Assembly: GCA_003989075.1 (NCBI GenBank)
Contig: RXIX01000017.1
Location: forward strand, 1-40,236
Direction: 5' to 3'
DNA length: 40,236 bases
Origin: Candidatus Competibacteraceae bacterium
GTDB taxonomy: Bacteria > Pseudomonadota > Gammaproteobacteria > Competibacterales > Competibacteraceae
A program made the position numbers and the translations under genes. This document shows positions 8,731 to 17,625 of the stretch, one piece after another. Every line of letters begins with the position of its first letter. Positions within the stretch are counted from its first letter, which is position 1. The notes beneath the pieces are model-generated. The model was not told the DNA's origin, ran no database searches, and saw nothing but the letters and a program-made list of their open reading frames with translations.

Positions 8731-9348
8731 ATGTTGCGTTCGGTACTGCGGTCGCTGGTCGCGCTTGGCATGGGCGTCGCCCTGGCCAGTACAGCACTCG
8801 CTGCGGGCGATCCCGTCGCCGGCAAGACCAAGTTCTCAGGCTGCGCCAGTTGTCACACCGCTCCTGGCTATATCCAAAGCAGCAATCCACCCTATCACGC
8901 GCCGCGGCTCGCCGGTCAGCATGCCGAGTATTTACTAACGGCCCTGAATGCCTACCAGAACGGTGAGCGCCAGCACCCGGTCATGCACACCAATTCCTTT
9001 CCGCTGAACGCGCAGGACATGCAGGATGTGACCGCGTTTCTCGCCAGTCTGCGCGGCAGCGAGCCACCGGCGCCGGTGCGCGGCAACGCCGATGCCGGCA
9101 AGGCCAAGAGCGGCACCTGCACCGCCTGCCACGGTATTGATGGCAATGGCCCGGTTACCACCTACCCGCGTCTGGCCGGTCAATACGAGGATTATCTGCG
9201 CAAGGCACTGGCCGATTATCAGTCCGGGACACGCCGCAACGAAGTCATGAAAGGCATCGTGCTGTTCCTGTCACCGCGCGATCTGGACGATCTGGCAGCC
9301 TGGTTCGCCAGTCAGCCCAACGGCCTAAGCAGCGTACCGCACAACTGA
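8731..9348 (+). CDS. Di-haem cytochrome c (c4-like)
   Basis: A periplasmic electron carrier of 205 residues. A signal peptide (about 1-25, ending STALAAGD) is followed by two class I cytochrome c domains, each with a CxxCH haem site: CASCH (38-42) and CTACH (130-134). Candidate axial methionines are Met85 and Met173. The tandem layout and size match cytochrome c4, which carries electrons to terminal oxidases. GAGGA is 7 bases before the ATG; the open frame runs further upstream into the divergent pirin promoter without support. No oxidase genes are adjacent, so its partner is not shown by context. Confidence 0.93.
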   Translation: MLRSVLRSLVALGMGVALASTALAAGDPVAGKTKFSGCASCHTAPGYIQSSNPPYHAPRLAGQHAEYLLTALNAYQNGERQHPVMHTNSFPLNAQDMQDVTAFLASLRGSEPPAPVRGNADAGKAKSGTCTACHGIDGNGPVTTYPRLAGQYEDYLRKALADYQSGTRRNEVMKGIVLFLSPRDLDDLAAWFASQPNGLSSVPHN

Positions 9349-9368
9349 GCGGCTTTTATCAGCGGCTT

Positions 9369-11399
<2,031 letters not shown>

Positions 11400-11413
11400 G
11401 ATGGTTGCCGGGT

Positions 11414-12241
11414 TCAGTCGTTGGCAGGGCTGTGGCTGTTATCGAGGAATCCGTACTTGCGAAAGATCGCCTGGCCCTCAGCCGACGCGGCATAGTGCAT
11501 GAAGCGACGCGCCAGATCCGGCTGAGTGGAGAAGGTCAGCAGGTTCAATAACAACGGCTGTGGCTTGGCCAAGGCCGGGTCGAGATCCAGCACGTCGATC
11601 ACCTCGATGTTATCGGGGAAAAAGCCGGTCGCACGCCAGTTCAGAATCAGATCGGCCTCGCCCTTGCGCAGGGCAGCGTTGAGCGTGCGTGAGTCGGGGG
11701 CCAGAAAAGCGGCCACGTCCTGAACCTGGGCGTAAAGGCCCACGAGATCAAGAATGCGCTTGGTTTCCTGACCGATGCTGCCGCTTTCCGGGCTGCCGAT
11801 CACCACGGCCAGATCCTTGCGCAGCAATTCGCGCACATCGGCCTTGATCTGATGCGGGTTGCCCTTGCGCACCATCAGCGCCGCCTGGTTATAGCCAACC
11901 ACTTTGAATTCGCCCAGCAGGCCTTCGGCAAGATGGCGGGCGCGATAATCGGGTTCGCCTGGCAGATACAAATCGCCAACCTGGCTCTTGCGCAGGCTCT
12001 GGTAGAGGTCCTCGGAACCGCCCTGGCTGATGGTGACGCGCACGGTCTCGCGCTGTTCAATCACCCGGGCGATCTCGGTCATCGGGCGCACCATGGTAAT
12101 ACCGCAGTACACCAGCAACTCCGGGCGCGAATCCTGCTGGGCCTGGACGCGACCAGCCGCCAGCAGCACCAGACAGCAGATGATACCCAGCCAGACAATT
12201 TTCCGGCCCGCCACGCGGCCCCAAGCACCTGATCCCACCAT
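11414..12241 (-). CDS. ModA-like periplasmic substrate-binding protein
   Basis: A 275-residue secreted protein of the extracellular solute-binding family type 11 (molybdate/sulphate-like). A signal peptide (about 1-35, hydrophobic core WLGIICCLVLLAAG, cleavage after VQA) precedes a two-lobed fold. Recognisable blocks are LLVYCGITMVRPMTEIA, the SQGGSEDLY ligand loop, GDLYLPGEPDY and LAVVIGSPESGSIGQ. There is no ABC permease or ATPase nearby; the next gene is a hybrid histidine kinase. It is therefore more likely a sensor subunit than a transporter part. The ligand is unknown, with an oxyanion plausible from the family. GGAGG lies 8 bases before the ATG. Confidence 0.85.
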   Translation of the reverse strand: MVGSGAWGRVAGRKIVWLGIICCLVLLAAGRVQAQQDSRPELLVYCGITMVRPMTEIARVIEQRETVRVTISQGGSEDLYQSLRKSQVGDLYLPGEPDYRARHLAEGLLGEFKVVGYNQAALMVRKGNPHQIKADVRELLRKDLAVVIGSPESGSIGQETKRILDLVGLYAQVQDVAAFLAPDSRTLNAALRKGEADLILNWRATGFFPDNIEVIDVLDLDPALAKPQPLLLNLLTFSTQPDLARRFMHYAASAEGQAIFRKYGFLDNSHSPAND

Positions 12242-12349
12242 TTTTCATGCCTCCCAGATGTTCATAAAAGCCATTGCGCAACGGTTTTGCGCCCAGGATT
12301 TGAGAATATCAAGCTTGATCCACACCTGACCCCACGGCAGCGGGGCGCT

Positions 12350-12358
12350 TGTTACAAT
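12350..12358 (+). promoter_or_regulatory. Candidate extended -10 promoter for the 12428-17522 gene run
   Basis: TGTTACAAT (12350-12358) matches an extended -10 element, with TG one base upstream of TACAAT. No convincing -35 box is seen, which extended promoters can lack. It lies 70 bases before the first start codon, in the 186-base gap between divergent genes. Confidence 0.4.
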
Positions 12359-12427
12359 GGAATAAACCAATACCTGCCGGCATTCCTCACTTAGCCCAAT
12401 CGCCGTGCCACCGCGAACATTGAAACC

Positions 12428-13024
12428 ATGTCTAAGAATCCTGTTGTCCACTGGCCTGTTCTGCTGCTCCTGCCGCTGATCCTGATGCTGATGCTGCTGG
12501 TGACAGGCTGCGCCACGCCCGCACCGGAAACACCGCCACCGGCAGCCGCCGATCCGCTTAGCATGAGCAATCCCCGCGCTGAATTCACGGTCACGCTGCA
12601 GGAGAGCACGCCGCCGCCGCTGCACATTGGACAGCCGGTTACGTTCGACCTGAACAGCAGCGCCGACAGTTATCTGAATCTTTACGCAATCGGCACCTCG
12701 GGCAATACCACGCAACTGCTGACCAATTACCCGGTGCGCGCCAACGAGGCGGTGAGCTTTCCGCCCATGACCAGCAAGCGTTTCAACTACCTGCCGGAAC
12801 CACCACCCGGCAAGGAAGCATTCATCCTGGTCGCGACCCGCCAGCCGTTGCGCCTGATGGGACGCAATGATCTCAAGGAAACCCGCAAGCCACGCACACC
12901 GGTGGCCGCGCTCAAGCTGAGTGGGCCGCAACTGCTGGAACGACTGCGCGAGGCACTGAATCGGCGCGCGCCTGGCCAATGGAATGCCGCCAGTCTGCAA
13001 CTGCCACTGGCCGGACCGCACTGA
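12428..13024 (+). CDS. DUF4384 domain lipoprotein
   Basis: A 198-residue predicted lipoprotein. A hydrophobic leader (LLLLPLILMLMLLVTGC) ends in a lipobox with Cys at about 27, then a Pro/Ala-rich linker. The rest is a DUF4384-type beta domain: the FTVTLQES and PLHIGQPVTFDLNSSADSYL blocks, LYAIGTSGNTTQLLTNYP, and a FILVATRQPL strand. DUF4384 is typical of proteins found with Ser/Thr kinases, caspase-like proteins or trypsin-like proteases, and here both a kinase and such a protease occur in the same block. Its function is unknown. The Shine-Dalgarno signal is poor. It is the first gene of a + strand series. Confidence 0.75.
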   Translation: MSKNPVVHWPVLLLLPLILMLMLLVTGCATPAPETPPPAAADPLSMSNPRAEFTVTLQESTPPPLHIGQPVTFDLNSSADSYLNLYAIGTSGNTTQLLTNYPVRANEAVSFPPMTSKRFNYLPEPPPGKEAFILVATRQPLRLMGRNDLKETRKPRTPVAALKLSGPQLLERLREALNRRAPGQWNAASLQLPLAGPH

Positions 13025-13102
13025 ACCAGCGGCGTTGTATAATCATCCGCATGGCTCATTTCAAGGACATACCGGGATTCCGCAGCCGTGCCCGCCACCG
13101 CC

Positions 13103-14059
13103 ATGAAAGAACTCATCAAGGGCGCCAATGCGCCGCTCGCCAGCGCCGGCAAACTGCGACTGCGTCTGTGCTGGAACCATGCCCCCGCTGATCTCGACCT
13201 GGCCTGTTTTGCGCTTGATGCACAGGAGCGGGTGATCGGCGATGACTGGTTTTTGTTCTATAACCAGCCCGCCAGTCCGCGCGGTGCCATTCGCTTCGAC
13301 CTGGCGCGCGCCGAATTCCTGATGCAGCTCGACAGCCTGCCCGATGAAATCCGCAAGTGCGTCTTTACCGCCACGCTCAGCCAAGGGCATTTCGGCCTGC
13401 TTGGCGATGCGGCGCTAACCGTGGTCAGCTCCGGCGGCGATGGCGCCATCTTCCGGCTGCACGAGCCGCCTGAAAGCCGCTCGCTGCTGCTGGCCGAGCT
13501 GTATCGTTATCATGATCTGTGGAAGATTCGCGCCCGTGGCGAAGGATTGCGGCAGGATCTGGCAATGCTGGCGCGCCACTTTGGCGTGAACATTATCGAC
13601 GAGCGCCATCATAGCGAGCGTTCCCCATCCAGTCCGCCGCCACCCAGGCCCGCGCCAATCCAGACACCCGCGCCAATCCAGGCCGCGCCCGCGTCACCAC
13701 CACCCTTGCCATTGCCGGTACCGCCCGCACCAATCCAGGCCGCGCCCGCGTCACCACCACCCTTGCCATTATCATTGCCATTGCCGGTACCGCCCGCACC
13801 AATTCAGGCCGTGCCCGCGTCACCACCACCCTTGCCATTGCCGGTACCGCCCGCACCACCCTACGACCGCCACGAAAAACTCAAAACCTACGCTACGCTA
13901 ATCATTGCCCTTGGCTCGCTCACCACCGCCATCACTACCGTCATCACCCAATGCACACCCCATGCGCCAGTGGTTCTGGTGCAAACGCCAGCCACCCTGC
14001 AACAACCCGCCGCGCCCGTGACCAATAACCCGCTCAACCAACCCGTTGCGCCGCGTTGA
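13103..14059 (+). CDS. TerD-domain protein with proline-rich repeats and C-terminal membrane anchor
   Basis: A 318-residue protein in three parts. Residues 1-165 form a TerD (stress/tellurite-resistance) domain: MKELIKGANAPL, the acidic calcium-site stretch DLDLACFALDA, a WFLFYNQPASP block, and the closing ELYRYHDLWKIRARGEG with FGVNI. Next comes a Pro/Ala-rich region with three copies of a 19-23 residue unit starting PIQAAPASPPPLPL. It ends with a hydrophobic helix (TLIIALGSLTTAITTVITQ) and a Pro-rich tail. TerD proteins are normally soluble and lie in ter operons; this one looks tethered to the membrane, with none of terABCEF nearby. I start at the ATG 13103, where the TerD fold begins; a GTG at 13088 is possible. 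Confidence 0.85.
   Translation: MKELIKGANAPLASAGKLRLRLCWNHAPADLDLACFALDAQERVIGDDWFLFYNQPASPRGAIRFDLARAEFLMQLDSLPDEIRKCVFTATLSQGHFGLLGDAALTVVSSGGDGAIFRLHEPPESRSLLLAELYRYHDLWKIRARGEGLRQDLAMLARHFGVNIIDERHHSERSPSSPPPPRPAPIQTPAPIQAAPASPPPLPLPVPPAPIQAAPASPPPLPLSLPLPVPPAPIQAVPASPPPLPLPVPPAPPYDRHEKLKTYATLIIALGSLTTAITTVITQCTPHAPVVLVQTPATLQQPAAPVTNNPLNQPVAPR
13673..13855. repeat. Three tandem coding repeats (57, 69 and 57 bases)
   Basis: Units begin CCAATCCAGG or CCAATTCAGG at 13673, 13730 and 13799 and end CCGCCCGCA. The middle unit has a 12-base in-frame insertion. Near identity of the DNA suggests recent duplication. They encode the proline-rich stalk of the TerD protein. Confidence 0.9.
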
Positions 14060-14144
14060 TTTCCCCAACCTGGACCGCCACACTGTGGTCTAACTAACGA
14101 CTTATTAAATCCTAAATCTGCTCAGGCCTGGTCAGGAGACGCCA

Positions 14145-14843
14145 ATGTCCTTCCGTCATCCCATAAAAACGTTCTTGATTCTCCTCGTGAGCACCGCACT
14201 GCTGCCCGGCTGCGCCACCGTACCCAATGACGACACTGCAAGCAGCGATCAGCAGACCTCGGATCAGCAGCAAACCGCTACCGAAGGCGCGGTGGCCGGC
14301 GCATTGATCGGCGCCTTGATCGGTGCGGCCACCGGTGGTGGCAACAAGGCTGCCCGGGCGCTGGTGGGCGCCGCAGCCGGCGGCCTGATTGGCTACGCGG
14401 TTGGCAGCTCGGTCGCCGAGCGCAAGGCTCAGTACGCCAATGAGGAAGATTTCCTGGTCGCGGAAATCGCCCGCAACCGCGACTTCATCGCCGAGGCCAC
14501 CGACCAGAACCGTGAACTGGCCTATGAAATCGCCCAATTGGATGAGCAATCGCAGCGCCTGGCGCAGGAATACCGCGCCGGCCGCGCCACGCGTGAGCGC
14601 CTCGTGGAACAAAAGGCCAGCGTAGAAAAACAGCTGGCCCGGGCGCAGGAAATCAGCCGCCTGACCGAACGCCAACTGGCCGATACCCGCGAAGTGCAGC
14701 AGGAAACCCAGCAAAAGCGCGGGCCGGATGATCGCTATACCCAGCAAATACAAACCGATCTGGTCCAGCTCAAGGACACCCGCGAGCAATCCGACCAGAA
14801 CGTGGTCAAGCTGCAGAAAATCTACGACAGCATGTCGATCTAA
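14145..14843 (+). CDS. Glycine-zipper lipoprotein with coiled coil
   Basis: A 232-residue predicted lipoprotein: leader with lipobox LLPGC at about 19-23, then a short Gln/Asp/Ser-rich linker. A glycine-zipper stretch follows (about 49-92, GAVAGALIGALIGAATGGG and GAAAGGLIGYAVGSS), a pattern common in envelope proteins that insert into or line membranes. The rest (about 95-232) is charged and helical with heptads (EIAQLDEQSQRLAQE and beyond), predicted coiled coil. AGGAG is 6 bases before the ATG. It precedes a second coiled-coil lipoprotein by 56 bases, so the pair may form a complex. No specific family is recognised. Confidence 0.75.
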   Translation: MSFRHPIKTFLILLVSTALLPGCATVPNDDTASSDQQTSDQQQTATEGAVAGALIGALIGAATGGGNKAARALVGAAAGGLIGYAVGSSVAERKAQYANEEDFLVAEIARNRDFIAEATDQNRELAYEIAQLDEQSQRLAQEYRAGRATRERLVEQKASVEKQLARAQEISRLTERQLADTREVQQETQQKRGPDDRYTQQIQTDLVQLKDTREQSDQNVVKLQKIYDSMSI

Positions 14844-14899
14844 CGCCCGCGGCCTGTCCGTTTGGCCACCCTTGCCACCCGCTACAGGAGGTTGAAGCC

Positions 14900-15400
14900 A
14901 TGACCACCGCACGTATTCTCGGTTTCTTTCTTGGCGCACTGGCCCTGGCGGGCTGCGCCACCGATCCCAGCAATGACCCGCACAGTGGCGGCCTGGCCGG
15001 CGGCATACGCGGCCTGGCCGCTGGCGATTACGAACAGCGCCAGCAGGATCTGCAGCAACAGCGCGATCAGACCCTGGATGAACTGCGCGCGCTGCGCAGC
15101 GAAAGCGCCGCCCTGGAAGGTGAGCGGCAGATGAAAGCCGACGAGGTCGCCGCGCAGCAGCGCCAGCTTGCTACGCTCAAAGCCCGCAACCAGGAACTGG
15201 CCCAGCGTATCGAGCAGTTGCGCCGCTCCAAAAGCACCACCGAGCAGCACACCGCCGCGCTGCGTCGCCAGCAACAGCAGTTGACGCGCAATATCCAGCA
15301 GTTCGAAACCGAACTTGACAGCGGCAAGCTCAGCACCACTCAGGCCGAAAACCGCCGCCTCAGTCTGGAACGGCAATACGACAGCATCAAGAATCTGTAA
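14900..15400 (+). CDS. Coiled-coil lipoprotein of unknown function
   Basis: A 166-residue predicted lipoprotein with lipobox ALAGC at about 15-19, a short Gly-rich spacer, then almost continuous coiled coil rich in Gln, Glu, Arg and Leu (about 45-166), including LDELRALRSESAALEGERQ. It resembles the coiled-coil half of the preceding lipoprotein without its glycine zipper. AGGAGG lies 7 bases before the ATG, the strongest ribosome site in the run. The next gene starts 19 bases later. It probably sits in the outer membrane and scaffolds other envelope proteins; this is inference from composition. Confidence 0.7.
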   Translation: MTTARILGFFLGALALAGCATDPSNDPHSGGLAGGIRGLAAGDYEQRQQDLQQQRDQTLDELRALRSESAALEGERQMKADEVAAQQRQLATLKARNQELAQRIEQLRRSKSTTEQHTAALRRQQQQLTRNIQQFETELDSGKLSTTQAENRRLSLERQYDSIKNL

Positions 15401-15419
15401 GTAACGGGTGAAAGCGAGC

Positions 15420-16115
15420 ATGCACACGCGATTCACCTGCGGCGGGTGTCTGGCGCTTCTGCTGCTGGTCGCGCCACTGGCAGTGGCGCAGGACAGCGAG
15501 CGCAATCGTTTCTTTGTCCAGCAGATGATCGAACTGGCCGCCGACGGCAACGCCCAGGGCGTAGACACCATGCAGCGGATGCTGGAACAGAATCCCAAAC
15601 CGGCCGCGACCGATGCCGAGGCGGCCCGCGCCGCGCTGCGCCGGGGCCAGGAGGCGCTGGCGCAGGACGACAATACCGGTGCCGCGCTCAGCGCCTTCCT
15701 GCAAGCCAGCCGCGATGATCCGGGCAATCTCGATGCCTTCAGCTATCTGGGCCTGAGCTATCGCAAGCTCGGGCAACTGAGCGATGCCGAGCGCGCCCTG
15801 CAGATCGCCCTGTCACTGGACCCCAGCCGCGCGGTTGCCTGGTTCCAGCTCGCCCAGGTCTATGGTTTGCAGAACGACCAGCGCCGCGCCCGGGGCGCAT
15901 TGGCCAACACCTACCGCTACGCACAGAACCCCATGCGCGCCGAGGAAATCCTGCGCAGCATCGCCGAGACGGAAACCGCCGAGCCGCTGCGCAACGCCGC
16001 CCTGGAAACCCTGCGCCTGTACCAGTTGCCGGCGCTGGCGGTGATTGTGCCGCCGATTCCGGTCAATCCGGATATCCAGCCCCTGAATCCGCCTTCCGGC
16101 GCCCGCCGGCCCTGA
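15420..16115 (+). CDS. Periplasmic TPR protein
   Basis: A 231-residue secreted protein: signal peptide (about 1-23, ending PLAVAQ), then tetratricopeptide repeats in about 75-175 (AFSYLGLSYRKLGQLSDAER with ALQIALSLDPS, followed by AWFQLAQVYGLQNDQRRA). It ends in a proline-rich tail. Its N-terminal block FFVQQMIELAADGNAQGV is paralogous to HVQQMITYAASNDASGV in the next gene, so the two arose by duplication; this copy has no protease domain. I start at the ATG 15420, which gives a clean signal peptide; a GTG at 15408 is in frame. It is 9 bases from the next start codon and clearly co-transcribed. Confidence 0.82.
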   Translation: MHTRFTCGGCLALLLLVAPLAVAQDSERNRFFVQQMIELAADGNAQGVDTMQRMLEQNPKPAATDAEAARAALRRGQEALAQDDNTGAALSAFLQASRDDPGNLDAFSYLGLSYRKLGQLSDAERALQIALSLDPSRAVAWFQLAQVYGLQNDQRRARGALANTYRYAQNPMRAEEILRSIAETETAEPLRNAALETLRLYQLPALAVIVPPIPVNPDIQPLNPPSGARRP

Positions 16116-16124
16116 GAGATGCCG

Positions 16125-17522
16125 ATGCGCTTCCCTGTCCCCGTCGCGCTGCTGCTGGCGCTCATTGGCACGCCGGCCCTCGCCGGCCAGTACGAAACGA
16201 TCGATTATCACGTCCAGCAGATGATCACCTACGCGGCCAGCAACGACGCCAGCGGCGTGCTGACCTTCCGCGAACAGCTCGGCAATCTGCGACGGCCACA
16301 GGATGGCGACGCCAATCAGGCGCGGCCTTTACTGCAGCAGGGCGAAAGCCAGATGGCGCGTGGCAATGCCAAGGAGGCGATGAACCGCTTCCGGCAGGCC
16401 TTCATCGCCGACCCCACCGATGCCAATATCGCCGTTGCGCTCGGCAGTGCCTATGCGCGTCTGCAGCGCTGGCGCGAGGCCGAGCGCCTGCTGGTCTATG
16501 CCCTGTCGCTGGCGCCGGAACAGAGCGCGGCCTGGCTGGCGCTGGGCGAGGTCTACGCGCAGGCCGGCGACACACAGCGCGCTACTGGCGCCTTCGCCAA
16601 TGCCTACCGCTTCGCCGCTGATCCGGCGCAACTGGCCGAGCACCTGCGCCAGCGCGCCACCGGTGATACGCGCGACACGGTGCGCATCGGCGCGCTGCAG
16701 GCGCTGCGCCTGATGCAGCCGGGTGAAAATCCGGTCACCGCCAACCCGGCCACGCCCGCACCAGTTACGCCGGCCACGCCCAGCACCAACACTACAGATC
16801 CACCCGCAAACAGCGCGAATCTGCTTGGCGCACTCAAGCGCGGCCTGACGCAACTGGCCACCCCACCGGGCAACGGCGAGCGCCCGGCGGCCATACCCGT
16901 CGGCACATCCGCCCCACCGGGCAATTCCGGCCAGCAGATTTACCGGCGCAGCCTGCCGCGCACCTGTCTGATTGTGACCTTTCGCAATGGCAAGCTGGCC
17001 GATCTGGGCAGCGGCCTGCTGGTCTCAGCCGATGGGCTGGTGCTGACCAACAACCATGTGATCGAAAACGCGCAGAATCTGGCGGTACGCTGCGGCGAGC
17101 GCGAATCAACCGCCGAAGTGCGCCGCCGGGGCAAGAATCCCGATCTGGCGCTGCTGACCACATCGCTGCGGGGGTCGGATAGTTTCATTCTGAACGAAAC
17201 CTATAGCCCGGATCTGATCGGCCTGGAGGTGTTCGTGATTGGCAACCCCTATGGCCTGGAGGGGACCTTCTCGACCGGGATCATCAGCGGCCTGCGCGAA
17301 ATGGACGGTGTGCGTTACCTGCAGATTTCCGCACCGATCAGCCCGGGCAACAGCGGCGGACCGGTGATTCTGAGCGATGGCACGGTTATCGGCATCGCCA
17401 CCATGGGCCTGAAGGTCGGCCAGAATCTCAATTTCGCCATTGCCAGCGCCGAAGTCATCGCCTCGGCCCTGTTCGACGCTGCGCGCATGAAGCACCAGCC
17501 GCTGCAGAGCAAGAAACCCTGA
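16125..17522 (+). CDS. TPR repeat - trypsin-like serine protease fusion
   Basis: A secreted protein of about 465 residues. A signal peptide (about 1-22) is followed by TPR repeats (about 70-170) like the preceding gene, a Pro/Thr/Ala linker (200-270) and a trypsin-like domain of the DegP type (275-450). Counting from the ATG at 16119, the catalytic residues are His313 in LTNNHVIEN, Asp342 in NPDLALL and Ser412 in ISPGNSGGPV, so the protease looks active. No PDZ domain follows, unlike DegP. GAGAG is 6 bases before 16125, while 16119 has no spacing, so I prefer 16125. It is probably a periplasmic quality-control or processing protease recruited by its TPRs. It is the last gene of the run. Confidence 0.9.
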   Translation: MRFPVPVALLLALIGTPALAGQYETIDYHVQQMITYAASNDASGVLTFREQLGNLRRPQDGDANQARPLLQQGESQMARGNAKEAMNRFRQAFIADPTDANIAVALGSAYARLQRWREAERLLVYALSLAPEQSAAWLALGEVYAQAGDTQRATGAFANAYRFAADPAQLAEHLRQRATGDTRDTVRIGALQALRLMQPGENPVTANPATPAPVTPATPSTNTTDPPANSANLLGALKRGLTQLATPPGNGERPAAIPVGTSAPPGNSGQQIYRRSLPRTCLIVTFRNGKLADLGSGLLVSADGLVLTNNHVIENAQNLAVRCGERESTAEVRRRGKNPDLALLTTSLRGSDSFILNETYSPDLIGLEVFVIGNPYGLEGTFSTGIISGLREMDGVRYLQISAPISPGNSGGPVILSDGTVIGIATMGLKVGQNLNFAIASAEVIASALFDAARMKHQPLQSKKP

Positions 17523-17575
17523 GACGATTTCCAGCCAGCACGCGCACCCGGATCATCAGCCATGCGTTGCCACAG

Positions 17576-17604
17576 GGTTGGCGGGGACTGGTTCCCAGCC
17601 GACC
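17576..17604. terminator. Hairpin between convergent genes
   Basis: GGTTGGC-GGGGA and TTCCC-A-GCCGACC can pair as a 12-bp stem with two G-T wobbles, one bulged A and a CTGG loop. No T-run follows on either strand, so it is only a candidate bidirectional terminator between the protease and FHA genes. Confidence 0.35.
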
Positions 17605-17625
17605 TGCGACCTCAATCAGGTCCGA

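Noticed and set aside
13593-13859. 88-codon - strand frame with Val-Arg-Ala repeats
   Set aside because: It is the reverse of the tandem repeats in the TerD gene, not a separate repeat protein.
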